Shown here: one piece after another, positions 8,821-17,753 of the stretch | How the letters are laid out: every line of letters begins with the position of its first letter | Numbering within the stretch: the first letter of the stretch is position 1 | Source of the DNA: Lachnospiraceae bacterium | GTDB lineage: Bacteria > Bacillota > Clostridia > Lachnospirales > Lachnospiraceae | DNA: 64,000 nucleotides | Assembly (NCBI GenBank): GCA_029224965.1 | Contig: JAQXVO010000010.1 | Coordinates: forward strand, 46,602-110,601 | Direction: 5' to 3' | The notes under the pieces: generated by a model | What the model was told of the DNA's origin: nothing | Database searches by the model: none | The model's input: the letters and a program-made list of their open reading frames with translations, nothing else | Translations under genes and position numbers: made by a program

Positions 8821-8865
8821 GAGAAGGTCCCGTGAGATTCAAAATCCCACGGGACCTTCTCTTTT
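8821..8865. terminator. Bidirectional terminator between amt and the ABC exporter
   Basis: GAGAAGGTCCCGTG (8821-8834) and CACGGGACCTTCTC (8848-8861) are perfectly complementary, with an A-tract on the left and TTTTG on the right. It can end both the rightward amt transcript and the leftward ABC operon. Confidence 0.85.
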
Positions 8866-8935
8866 GTCTTAAATAGCTTCAGCCAATAATCGATGGGCCC
8901 GATAGCATGCTGTGAATCTTCCCTGTATCAGGGAA

Positions 8936-10843
8936 TCACTCCAGTTCGAAGGCTCCGGTATAGAGCTGATAGTAGACACCCTTCTGCTCCAGGAGCTGAT
9001 CATGGGTACCGCGCTCAATGATATGACCGTGATCCAGTACCATGATGGCATCGGAATTCCGTACGGTGGAAAGGCGGTGGGCGATGACGAAGACGGTTCT
9101 GCCCTTCATCAGGTTATCCATACCCTTCTGAACCAGGGCCTCAGTCCGGGTATCGATGGAGGAGGTTGCCTCATCCAATATCATGGCCGGAGGATCTGCG
9201 ACTGCCGCACGGGCGATGGAGATCAGCTGGCGCTGGCCCTGAGAAAGCTCGGATCCGTTATCGGTCAGCATGGTCTGATAGCCATCCGGAAGACGGGTGA
9301 TGAAATCATCGGCATTGGCAAGCTTGGCAGCATTGATGCAGTCTTCATCGCTGGCATCCAGATTTCCATAACGGATATTGTCCATGACCGTTCCGGTAAA
9401 GAGGTTGACATCCTGTAGAACAATGCCGAGGGAACGGCGGAGATCCGGCTTCCTGATCTTATTGATATTGATGCCGTCGTAACGGATCTTGCCATCCGGA
9501 ATATCGTAGAAACGGTTGATCAGGTTGGTGATGGTTGTCTTTCCGGCACCGGTGGCTCCGACGAAGGCAATCTTCTGACCGGGCTTTGCATAGAGACTGA
9601 TATCATAGAGAACCTGCTTGTCCGGTGTATAGCCGAAGTCCACATGCTCCATCTGGATATCGCCGGTCAGTTTCGTATAGGTAGTGGTATTGTCGGCTGC
9701 ATGATAGTGCTTCCAGGCCCAGAGATCGGTCTTATGATCCGCTTCGATGATATTTCCATTTTCGTCTTCTTCTGCATTTACCAGAGTGACATATCCACTG
9801 TCCTGCTCCGGCTCCTCATCGATCAGGGTGAAGACACGGTCGGCACCGGCAAGAGCCATGGCAACCAGGGGTACCTGCATGGACATCTGGCCGATGGTCT
9901 GGGAGAGCTGACGGGCGGCTCCGAGGAAGGAAATAATGATACCGGCTGACATGAGGTCGATACCGGTAAAACCGATATTGGTGGCATGTCCGAAGACCAT
10001 CAGAGCACCGACAAATGCAATGGCGACATACATGAGGTTTCCAATATTGCCGACAATGGGCATCAGTACATTACCGGACCGGTTGGCTTCGTTACTGTCA
10101 TTGTAGAGTTCTTCGTTCAGATTATTAAAGTCCTTTATCGTTGCATCTTCATGGACAAAGACTTTGACAACCTTTGTACCTTCGAGCATTTCTTCGACAA
10201 AGCCTTCCTCACGAGCCAGGGATTTCTGCTGCTTCATCATATATCTCGCAGAGTGAGTGGAGTATTTCTTCGAGACATAGAGAATCAGAAAGATAAAGAT
10301 AGCTGTGATCAGGGAAAGCCAGAAGCTGTAGGAAAGCATCATGATAATAATGGCAATGACCGTGAGCATGGACTGGAAAATCATGGGGGCACTCTGTCCG
10401 ATCAGCTGACGGATGGCATCGGTATCGTTGGTGTAGGTGGACATGATGTCGCCGTGGGCATGGGTGTCGAAATACTTGATGGGCAGGCTTTCCATGTGAT
10501 TGAACATGTCATCCCGGAGATTTTTCAGGGTTCCCTGGGTGACCCCTGCCATGATCCTGGTATAGATAAAGGAGGCGGCCACACCGATTGCATAAATGAC
10601 GGCCATGACCGTAATATTCAGAGCAATTTTTTCCGCAACGGAGCTCATGCCGTTTTTCAGACCCGGGGTGATACAGTCATCAATCAGACGCTGAAGGAAG
10701 ACGGTCGCAGCAGTGGAAGAAACGCCGGCCAGGACGATACATACACCGACAACAATCAGCCGGGCCTTATAATGCTGACCGATATAGGCCAGGAGGCGCC
10801 TGCCGGTTCCCTTTTTTGCAGTGGTAATTTTCTTTCCCTTCAT
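8936..10843 (-). CDS. ABC exporter half-transporter with canonical ATPase site
   Basis: The 635-residue protein has a six-helix exporter domain (about 20-330) and a C-terminal nucleotide-binding domain. Walker A is GATGAGKTT, the signature LSQGQRQ, Walker B ends in LDEATS with catalytic E558, and the switch histidine is H589. An extra ~45-residue acidic segment lies between the two domains. It starts 2 bases after the stop of its partner, preceded by AAAGGAGG, so the two are translated from one mRNA. The partner carries a degenerate site, which makes a heterodimeric exporter of the LmrCD/BmrCD/TM287-288 type the best reading. Exported substrate is unknown; a MarR regulator at the head of the operon fits a drug or toxic-metabolite exporter. 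Confidence 0.9.
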   Translation of the reverse strand: MKGKKITTAKKGTGRRLLAYIGQHYKARLIVVGVCIVLAGVSSTAATVFLQRLIDDCITPGLKNGMSSVAEKIALNITVMAVIYAIGVAASFIYTRIMAGVTQGTLKNLRDDMFNHMESLPIKYFDTHAHGDIMSTYTNDTDAIRQLIGQSAPMIFQSMLTVIAIIIMMLSYSFWLSLITAIFIFLILYVSKKYSTHSARYMMKQQKSLAREEGFVEEMLEGTKVVKVFVHEDATIKDFNNLNEELYNDSNEANRSGNVLMPIVGNIGNLMYVAIAFVGALMVFGHATNIGFTGIDLMSAGIIISFLGAARQLSQTIGQMSMQVPLVAMALAGADRVFTLIDEEPEQDSGYVTLVNAEEDENGNIIEADHKTDLWAWKHYHAADNTTTYTKLTGDIQMEHVDFGYTPDKQVLYDISLYAKPGQKIAFVGATGAGKTTITNLINRFYDIPDGKIRYDGININKIRKPDLRRSLGIVLQDVNLFTGTVMDNIRYGNLDASDEDCINAAKLANADDFITRLPDGYQTMLTDNGSELSQGQRQLISIARAAVADPPAMILDEATSSIDTRTEALVQKGMDNLMKGRTVFVIAHRLSTVRNSDAIMVLDHGHIIERGTHDQLLEQKGVYYQLYTGAFELE

Positions 10844-10845
10844 GA

Positions 10846-12579
10846 TCAGGCCTCCTTTCTGGTTTGTGAATCATAGATTTCGCGGTAGATGCCGTTGGCC
10901 TTCAGAAGCTCCTCGTGATTTCCCTGTTCGACGATGGTACCCTTGTCCATGACAATAATGTGGTCACAGTCCTGAACCGAGGAGATTCTCTGGGCAATGA
11001 TAATCCGGGTCGTATCGGGAATCTGCTCTTCCATAGCTTTTCGGATCAGGGCATCGGTCTTGGTATCAACGGCTGAAGTGGAGTCATCAAAGATCAGGAT
11101 CTTCGGCTTCTTCAGAAGAGCCCGGGCAATACAGAGACGCTGCTTCTGACCGCCGGAGACATTGGAGCCTCCCCGCTCGATATAGGTATCATATTTCTTG
11201 GGGAACTGCTGGATGAATTCATCTGCCTGGGCCAGCTGACAGGCCTTTAAGATCTCATCGTCACTGGCCTTGGGATTGCCCCAGCGCATGTTTTCCTTGA
11301 TGGTGCCGGAGAAAAGGACATTCTTCTGAAGGACTACAGCAACCTGATTCCTCAGACTGTCCAGATCATAGTCTCTGACATCAATGCCGCCGACCTTGAC
11401 TGAGCCCTCACTTACATCATAGAGGCGGGAAATCAGCTGGATCATCGTGGTCTTGGAGGATCCGGTGCCGCCGATGATGCCCAGGGTGGAGCCGGAAGGA
11501 ATGGTCAGAGAGATATCAGACAGGGCTTCTCTTTTCGCTTTTTTCGAATAGCGGAAGGAGACGTGGTCGAAAACGACCTCGCCGTTGGCAATTTCGGTCT
11601 TTCCATTTTCAGGAGAAACCAGAGTGCTCTTATAGGAAAGAACATTTGCGATACGCTGAGCACTTTCCGTTGCCATGATGACCATTACAAAGATCATGGA
11701 TACCATAATCATGGAAGCCAGGATCTGGACTCCATAGGTAATCAGGGAGGACAACTCGCCAGTCGACAGGGCGGAACCGTGGGTATTGATGATGGTCTGT
11801 GCTCCGAGGAAGGATACCAGGAGCATGGCCAGGTAGATTGCGAACATCATGATGGGAGAGTTTAAGGCCAGAATCTTCTCGACATGGGTGAAATCCTTCC
11901 GAATCTCTTCGGAACGCCGGCCGAATCTCTTCTTTTCATAATCCTCACGGACGAAGGATTTTACGACCCGGATGCCATTGACATTTTCCTGTACGGAGTC
12001 GTTCATCGCATCATATTTCTTGAAGATCCTGACAAAAATCGGGTGCACGAATGCGGCGATTCCAAGCAGTGCCACGGCAAGAACGGGAAGAATGGCGATA
12101 AAGATCAGAGACATTTTCGCGTTGATATGGAAGGCCATAACTACGGAGAAGATAATCATGAAGGGAGCCCGGATCATGCCCCGTATGATCATGGAATAGG
12201 CGTTCTGGACGTTGGTTACATCCGTTGTCATACGGGTGACCAGAGAGGATGTCGAGAACTTGTCCACATCGGCAAAGGAAAAGGTCTGGATGTTGGCAAA
12301 CATGTCCTTTCTCAGATTCTTTGAAAATCCGCTGGCGGCTTTGGCTGCCTGAATGGCTGCCATACGGCCGCAGAAGAGGGAGCACATGGCCAGAATGACA
12401 AGAATGAGGCCGTCCTTTAAGATGGGCTGCATGCTGCTGCCATTCATGTGGTCAATCAGAGAGGCCATGACCAGAGGAATGATACATTCAAAAATGACCT
12501 CGCCTGCAACGAAGATCGGCGACAGAATCGACGGCTTCTTGTATTCCCGGATGCTTTTCGAAAGTGTTTTAATAACCAT
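10846..12579 (-). CDS. ABC exporter half-transporter with degenerate ATPase site
   Basis: The 577-residue partner of the downstream gene has the same exporter domain plus ATPase domain layout. Walker A GGTGSSKTT contains K376 and the signature is VSGGQKQ, but the residue after the Walker B aspartate is D499 rather than glutamate (IFDDSTSAVD) and the switch residue is Q530 rather than histidine (IIAQRIS). Both changes are known from the non-hydrolysing site of heterodimeric exporters. The leading gene of the two is therefore the regulatory subunit and the second the catalytic one. It follows the MarR gene by 77 bases on the same strand. Confidence 0.9.
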   Translation of the reverse strand: MVIKTLSKSIREYKKPSILSPIFVAGEVIFECIIPLVMASLIDHMNGSSMQPILKDGLILVILAMCSLFCGRMAAIQAAKAASGFSKNLRKDMFANIQTFSFADVDKFSTSSLVTRMTTDVTNVQNAYSMIIRGMIRAPFMIIFSVVMAFHINAKMSLIFIAILPVLAVALLGIAAFVHPIFVRIFKKYDAMNDSVQENVNGIRVVKSFVREDYEKKRFGRRSEEIRKDFTHVEKILALNSPIMMFAIYLAMLLVSFLGAQTIINTHGSALSTGELSSLITYGVQILASMIMVSMIFVMVIMATESAQRIANVLSYKSTLVSPENGKTEIANGEVVFDHVSFRYSKKAKREALSDISLTIPSGSTLGIIGGTGSSKTTMIQLISRLYDVSEGSVKVGGIDVRDYDLDSLRNQVAVVLQKNVLFSGTIKENMRWGNPKASDDEILKACQLAQADEFIQQFPKKYDTYIERGGSNVSGGQKQRLCIARALLKKPKILIFDDSTSAVDTKTDALIRKAMEEQIPDTTRIIIAQRISSVQDCDHIIVMDKGTIVEQGNHEELLKANGIYREIYDSQTRKEA

Positions 12580-12656
12580 TATGAATTGCGTCCTTTCTAC
12601 ATATATCAGTGTTTGTGTGTGAGTGCCTGCCTAAGGCCTTCCGGATGACAGAGATT

Positions 12657-13121
12657 TTACGACTGTCTGTTGGAAACTATGCCTAAGCGTTCCTTATAAT
12701 CGAACATGTTTTTATAGAGCCGGTCCAGAAGCCGGTCCAATTCATGAATTTCTTCCGGACTGAAGCCTGAAAGATAGACCGCATCGGTTTTTGCTCGATT
12801 TTCCATCACTTCGGAACGATGTCGGAGAGCATGGTCTGTGATAGAAATGATTTTATTCCTCCGGTCCTTGTCGTCCGTTCTGGATATTACAAAGCCGTTC
12901 TTCTCAAGTCTGTGGATCAGTCCGCTGACCGTCGGATGGGAAACGCCAAGCTCTTTTTCAATCTCTTTCTGCGTTGTCTGGCCGCCTGCATCAAAAAGAA
13001 CCTTTAATACATGGGCCTGAGAAAAGGTAAGACCCCATTTTTTCAGATCCTCTCCGAACAGAAAATTCAGAAGATTGTGGATCTGGCGGATATGGGGAAA
13101 AATACTGTTCTCCTCGATCAT
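12657..13121 (-). CDS. MarR-family transcriptional regulator
   Basis: The 154-residue protein shows the MarR winged helix: GLTFSQAHVLKVLFDAGG, then the recognition helix region KELGVSHPTVSGLIHRLEKNGFV, and the wing RTDDKDRRNKIISIT. An AAGGAGG site lies six bases before the ATG. It is the first gene of the exporter operon, and a long palindrome covers the predicted transcription start, so it probably represses itself and the exporter until a ligand binds. The ligand is unknown. Confidence 0.9.
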   Translation of the reverse strand: MIEENSIFPHIRQIHNLLNFLFGEDLKKWGLTFSQAHVLKVLFDAGGQTTQKEIEKELGVSHPTVSGLIHRLEKNGFVISRTDDKDRRNKIISITDHALRHRSEVMENRAKTDAVYLSGFSPEEIHELDRLLDRLYKNMFDYKERLGIVSNRQS

Positions 13122-13170
13122 CCTTCACCTCCTTATTGTTCGTATCGAAAATAGATTTACAGACAAAAAA

Positions 13171-13234
13171 GTAGCGTGCTTCAGATTAAATCTGTAGCAC
13201 GCTACAATATAACATTTTGATGAAAACTTGTAAA
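13171..13234 (-). promoter_or_regulatory. Promoter of the marR-exporter operon with an overlapping palindrome
   Basis: On the minus strand, TTTACA (13229-13234), a 17-base spacer and TATATT (13206-13211) form a good promoter. Immediately after the -10 comes a 35-base palindrome (13171-13205) with arms GTAGCGTGCT and AGCACGCTAC and an inner CAGAT/ATCTG. Its position over the start point is that of a repressor site. On the same strand the palindrome is followed by TTTTTTG, so RNA reading out of cstA could form a terminator there. Confidence 0.65.
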
Positions 13235-13302
13235 GCAGAGAAAGGGACTTTCTCACATGCTTTATATAAATTTTAGAATTGAAGCTCCAGAAGCGTCTGT
13301 CA

Positions 13303-15033
13303 TCATGCTTCTGCTGCAACGGCAGAATTCTTCTGATCGTGACGGAGATGACCAAGTGTCCGGAAGCAGGTAACTACAACGACAGCGCCGAGGACAATCA
13401 GGAAGGCTGCTACAATGAGCTGGAGTCCGTTGATTAAGAAGACTCCGGTTCCGTTCATGAAGGCCTTTACATTACCGATGACATTCAGAATGATGGCAGT
13501 ATAGGTAACTGCCAGCATGATGAACATAGGAACATAGATCATGCCGTTCTTTCTGTGAGTTGCCTTTAAGAATACAGCGACACCAAGGAGAACGATAGCT
13601 GCCAGCATCTGGTTTGCAGATCCGAACAGTGCCCAGATATTCTGATAGCCGCCCAGGCAGAGGATATATCCGGCAAGGAGAGTAACAACGGTTGCGAAAT
13701 ACTGGTTGGTGAAAAGCTTCTCAACGACCGACTTTTCATTTTCAGGCTTTTCGGTTCTGAAAAGCTCCTGCATGAACATACGGCCCAGACGGGCAACAGA
13801 ATCCAGTGAAGTCAGAGCCAGTGCAGAGATGCACATGGTCATGAAGACATTGGCAACGCTGGTCGGAATACCGAAGATTTCAAGGAATCCGGCAACACCG
13901 CTGGCGAAGATCTGGAAGGGAGTAAGTCCTGCAGGGACAGTTCCCTTGACGGCAACCGCTCCGACAACAAGCAGAGAGATAACTCCAAGGAGTGTCTCAA
14001 GAAGCATGGCGCCATAGCCAACGAAGAGCATATCCTTTTCATTTCGAATGGTCTTGGAAGAGGTACCTGATGAAACCAGGCTGTGGAATCCGGAAACGGC
14101 GCCGCAGGCAATGGTTACAAAGAGGGTCGGGAAGAGATAGCTTGTAACTCCGGTTGATGCATTTGTGATTGCAAAACCATTGAAAGCATTCAGCTTCATC
14201 TGAGGATGTGCAACAAGAACACCGAGAAAACCGCCAAGGATCATACCGAGAAGCATGAAGGTTGTCAGATAGTCACGCGGCTGCATGAGAAGCCACATGG
14301 GAAGAACGCTGGCCAGGAAAAGATAGGCCATGATGACGAGGTTCCACTGACTGCCGGTCAGGTAGATCGGAAGCTTCATACCAACGGCAAACATAACAAC
14401 GAGAAGAACCAGGGCGATGACTACCTTGTGCCATTCCTTCTTGGGCTTTACATGCTTTAATACCAGGCCGAAGATCATGGCTACGCCGATAAAGAGAAGG
14501 GAAATGGTTGCGGCAGCGGCGCCGTTGAAGTTCTTTGTGACGGAGCCGTCGCTTGCAGCGGTGAAACCGTTAAAGGTAGAGGATGTCATGGAAGTAAAGG
14601 CTGCAATAACCAGAAGTGAGAATAACCAGCAGAAGAGGGAGAAGACTCTCCGTCCGGCCTTGCCGATATACTTCTCAATGACAAGTCCGATCGACTTGCC
14701 ACCGTTTTTAACGGATGCGTAGAGAGAACTGAAATCCTGAACGGCTCCGAAGAAAATACCGCCGAAGAGGAGCCAGAGGAGAACCGGTAGCCAACCGAAC
14801 ATAGCGGCGAGGATAGGTCCCTGTACAGGTCCTGCACCTGCAATGGATGAAAACTGATGAGCGAATACGGTGAGCTTGGAAGACGGAACATAATCCTTTC
14901 CATCATTCTTTTCTACCGCAGGGGTTTTGGCCTTGGGATCGATGCCCCAGGTCCTGGCCAGATAACGGCCGTAGAATGTGTAGCCACAGAGGAGCGCGAC
15001 TACGGCGATCAATAAGATTACCAGACTGTTCAT
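13303..15033 (-). CDS. cstA: CstA-family carbon starvation transporter
   Basis: The 576-residue membrane protein has about 14-16 hydrophobic segments. The N-terminal CGYTFYGRYLARTWGID, the HQFSSIAGAGPVQGPI block and VQDFSSLYASVKNGGKS are hallmarks of the CstA family, which takes up peptides or pyruvate when preferred carbon is short. A weak AAGAAGG site precedes the ATG. It is transcribed away from pgi and has its own promoter (TTGACA, 17 bases, TATTTT on the minus strand, 15185-15213). Substrate choice between pyruvate and peptides cannot be decided; there is no two-component system beside it. Confidence 0.9.
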   Translation of the reverse strand: MNSLVILLIAVVALLCGYTFYGRYLARTWGIDPKAKTPAVEKNDGKDYVPSSKLTVFAHQFSSIAGAGPVQGPILAAMFGWLPVLLWLLFGGIFFGAVQDFSSLYASVKNGGKSIGLVIEKYIGKAGRRVFSLFCWLFSLLVIAAFTSMTSSTFNGFTAASDGSVTKNFNGAAAATISLLFIGVAMIFGLVLKHVKPKKEWHKVVIALVLLVVMFAVGMKLPIYLTGSQWNLVIMAYLFLASVLPMWLLMQPRDYLTTFMLLGMILGGFLGVLVAHPQMKLNAFNGFAITNASTGVTSYLFPTLFVTIACGAVSGFHSLVSSGTSSKTIRNEKDMLFVGYGAMLLETLLGVISLLVVGAVAVKGTVPAGLTPFQIFASGVAGFLEIFGIPTSVANVFMTMCISALALTSLDSVARLGRMFMQELFRTEKPENEKSVVEKLFTNQYFATVVTLLAGYILCLGGYQNIWALFGSANQMLAAIVLLGVAVFLKATHRKNGMIYVPMFIMLAVTYTAIILNVIGNVKAFMNGTGVFLINGLQLIVAAFLIVLGAVVVVTCFRTLGHLRHDQKNSAVAAEA

Positions 15034-15184
15034 AACTTATACCTTCTTTCTTTTTCCTCCCGGAGAAGATTTCATGGTATGGCCGCCTTTGGCCCGCAGT
15101 CCGGCAGATCAATGGTAAGCCTGCCATGGAGTCGTCTCTTTTACATGATCAATTCGTCAGATGATGATGCTCTGTATGCATGAT

Positions 15185-15213
15185 AAAATAGAACAAGTTG
15201 ACAAAACTGTCAA
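15185..15213 (-). promoter_or_regulatory. Promoter of cstA
   Basis: Minus-strand -35 TTGACA (15208-15213), 17-base spacer, -10 TATTTT (15185-15190). The -35 box is one arm of the inverted repeat TTGACA-AAAC-TGTCAA (15198-15213), which could be a regulator site. Confidence 0.6.
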
Positions 15214-15404
15214 GTATTAAATGAAAACCATTCATCATAATTGAAAAATAGTCTAATTAACGTTTTTATTGTTGAATAAATTGTATACAAGACATGGGAT
15301 ACGGTATGACTATGTAAGATAAGAAAAAGATTGGCTGTTCGGCTGAGGAGAGGCCAGTGAAAAAAAGACCTTGAAAGTGAAATTATACTGGGATCAGACA
15401 GAAA

Positions 15405-15465
15405 CGGGAACGTTTTCAAAAAAGAGGGGAAAAACATGGAAAAATCTCTTTTTATAAGATATAAT
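15405..15465 (+). promoter_or_regulatory. Candidate cre element and -10 box upstream of pgi
   Basis: The stretch 15405-15418 reads, on the minus strand, TGAAAACGTTCCCG, matching 12 of 14 positions of the catabolite-response consensus TGWAARCGYTWNCW. A TATAAT box lies at 15460-15465 without a clear -35 box. Apart from this and the cstA promoter, the 525 bases between cstA and pgi hold no gene that I can support. Confidence 0.35.
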
Positions 15466-15558
15466 TCTTAAGGAATTAGCTATTATTTAAAATCCATTCT
15501 TATATATTTCAACGGTGGATTTCGTTTGAAGTTCAAGTCAGAATCGGAGGTAATGATT

Positions 15559-17139
15559 ATGATCGAGTGGAAGAATCTGGATACCCTGTCTTCCTTCCAT
15601 GAACTGGAAAAGGCTGAGCGTGTCAATCTTGTGGATGCAATGTCAGGTGAAAAGGGGGCAGAAAGAGTAAAGAAGTATTCAGTAGACGGCGCCTGCGGAT
15701 TCACTTACAACTATGCGGCAAAGGCTGTTGATGACCGGATTCTTTCTATTTTAAAGAAGCTTGCCGAAGAGGCTCAGCTTTCCGAGAAATTCGAAGATCT
15801 TTATAACGGCGATGTCGTGAATACCGGTGAGAAGCGTCTGGTCCTTCATCATCTGACCCGCGGCCAGCTGGGTAAGACCGTAATGGCTGACGGTGTTGAC
15901 AAGCGTGCCTTCTATCTGGACCAGCAGAAGCGGATCGCAGACTTCGCAGATAAGGTACATTCCGGCGAGATCACCAATGCCAAGGGTGAAAAGTTCACAA
16001 CCGTTGTCCAGATCGGTATCGGCGGTTCCGATCTCGGACCCAGAGCCATGTATCTGGCCCTGGAGAACTGGGCCAAGAAGCAGGGCTGCTTCCATATGGA
16101 GGCCAAGTTCATTTCAAATGTAGACCCTGACGATGCTTCCCAGGTTCTCGCCTCTACCGATGTCGCTCACGCAATTTTCATTCTGGTAAGTAAATCCGGA
16201 ACCACCCTGGAAACCCTGACCAATCAGGCTTTCGTCATGGATGCCTTAAAGAAGGAAGGTCTGGATCCTGCAAAGCATATGATCGCAGTTACCTCCGAGA
16301 CCTCTCCTCTGGCTCACAGCAAGGACTTCCTGGATGCCTTCTATATGGATGACTATATCGGCGGCCGTTATTCCTCCACATCCGCTGTCGGCGGAGCAGT
16401 TCTTTCCCTGGCCTTCGGCCCGGACGTCTTCGCCAGATTCCTCAAGGGTGCAGCAGAAGAAGATGAGAAGTCCAAGGAGAAGGATCCTCTGAAGAATCCG
16501 GCTATGCTGGATGCCCTGATCGGTGTCTATGAGAGAAATGTTCTCGGCTATCCGAGCACTGCAGTCCTGCCTTATTCTCAGGCTCTGATCCGTTTCCCGG
16601 CTCATCTCCAGCAGCTGGACATGGAGTCCAACGGCAAGTCCGTCAACCGTTTCGGCGAGAGACTTTCCTATGTGACCGGACCGGTTCTCTTCGGTGAGCC
16701 CGGTACCAATGGCCAGCACTCCTTCTATCAGCTCCTCCATCAGGGAACCAATATTGTTCCCCTGCAGTTCGTCGGCTTCAAGAAGTCCCAGCTTCAGAAC
16801 GACGTCGAGATCCAGGGCTCTACCAGCCAGCAGAAGCTCTGCGCCAATGTTGCAGCCCAGATCGTAGCCTTCGCCTGCGGAAAGAAGGATGAAAACACCA
16901 ACAAGAACTTCGAAGGAAACCGTCCTTCCAGTATTCTTGTCGGCGAGGAAGTAAATCCCGAGACCCTGGGTGCACTTCTGGCTCACTTCGAGAACAAGGT
17001 TATGTTCCAGGGCTTCCTTTGGAATGTAAATTCCTTCGACCAGGAAGGCGTTCAGCTTGGTAAGACCCTGGCCAAGAAGGTTCTGGCCGGCGATACCGAC
17101 GGGGCTCTGTCTGAATATGCCAAGCTTCTTGAGATCTAA
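15559..17139 (+). CDS. pgi: Glucose-6-phosphate isomerase
   Basis: The 526-residue enzyme interconverts glucose 6-phosphate and fructose 6-phosphate in glycolysis. It carries the sugar-phosphate (SIS) motifs QIGIGGSDLGPRAMYLAL near 155, VSKSGTTLETL near 210, the catalytic region GGRYSSTSAVGG near 270 and GTNGQHSFYQLLHQGT near 383. The frame is open from 15526, but GGAGG (15546-15550) is correctly spaced (8 bases) only for the ATG at 15559. It is a single-gene transcript closed by a strong terminator. Confidence 0.95.
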   Translation: MIEWKNLDTLSSFHELEKAERVNLVDAMSGEKGAERVKKYSVDGACGFTYNYAAKAVDDRILSILKKLAEEAQLSEKFEDLYNGDVVNTGEKRLVLHHLTRGQLGKTVMADGVDKRAFYLDQQKRIADFADKVHSGEITNAKGEKFTTVVQIGIGGSDLGPRAMYLALENWAKKQGCFHMEAKFISNVDPDDASQVLASTDVAHAIFILVSKSGTTLETLTNQAFVMDALKKEGLDPAKHMIAVTSETSPLAHSKDFLDAFYMDDYIGGRYSSTSAVGGAVLSLAFGPDVFARFLKGAAEEDEKSKEKDPLKNPAMLDALIGVYERNVLGYPSTAVLPYSQALIRFPAHLQQLDMESNGKSVNRFGERLSYVTGPVLFGEPGTNGQHSFYQLLHQGTNIVPLQFVGFKKSQLQNDVEIQGSTSQQKLCANVAAQIVAFACGKKDENTNKNFEGNRPSSILVGEEVNPETLGALLAHFENKVMFQGFLWNVNSFDQEGVQLGKTLAKKVLAGDTDGALSEYAKLLEI

Positions 17140-17260
17140 GTGAAGGATCTGTATTCATACAATCCGAACGAGAAGAGAATCTGTATTGAAATATAGACCG
17201 GTTCTCTATGGAGTACAGGAGTCGAAAATAGAAGAGCATCGAAATAAGATTCGTGCAAAA

Positions 17261-17298
17261 AAAGAGAGCGGGTGGAAAATTCCATCCGCTCTCTTTTT
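17261..17298. terminator. Bidirectional terminator after pgi
   Basis: AGAGAGCGGGTGGAA (17264-17278) pairs with TTCCATCCGCTCTCT (17280-17294), followed by TTTTT and preceded by an A-tract, so it can also end the leftward DUF1292/EamA transcription. Confidence 0.85.
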
Positions 17299-17365
17299 CT
17301 AAGCAGGCTTGTTCGGAAGCAATGGGAAGACTCTCCGACCGGCCGCTTTTCGCTTCTTTTGTTTC

Positions 17366-17653
17366 TCAGGCAAAACGAAAGACGTCCTTGTAATCTTCCT
17401 TAAAGACATCGAAGACAGCCTGGAGAATATCCTCGTCCTCTACGCTGTAGAGCATACCTTCTTCCTCCCCCTCGGTGATATATTCGGCTATGACGACGTG
17501 GCCGCCGGGAGCTGTCAGTTCTGCCTCCGGAACCAGGACGATATAAGTCCTGTTCTGATAGAAGACTTCCTCGAGATAGTGGTATTCCACATCGTTTCCA
17601 CTTTCGTCCTTCAAAACGATCATGCTGTCCTTGTAGGCGTCATTTGTACTCAT
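17366..17653 (-). CDS. DUF1292 family protein
   Basis: A 95-residue acidic protein of the DUF1292 (YrzB-like) family, recognised from MIVLKDESGNDVEYHYLEEV, the YIVLVP strand and the C-terminal IVEDED-like stretch before a short helix. Relatives are small cytoplasmic beta-rich proteins of unknown function in Bacillota. A GGAGAA site precedes the start. It lies alone between pgi and an exporter, on the strand opposite pgi. Confidence 0.8.
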   Translation of the reverse strand: MSTNDAYKDSMIVLKDESGNDVEYHYLEEVFYQNRTYIVLVPEAELTAPGGHVVIAEYITEGEEEGMLYSVEDEDILQAVFDVFKEDYKDVFRFA

Positions 17654-17753
17654 ATTTTCTCCTTTTTCTGTTGTTTTTTTGCAGTTTTTTAACTTTGTAT
17701 TCCTGCTGATTCGTATCAGTATCCGTTCTTATCAATATTCATTTAAATCAGAA

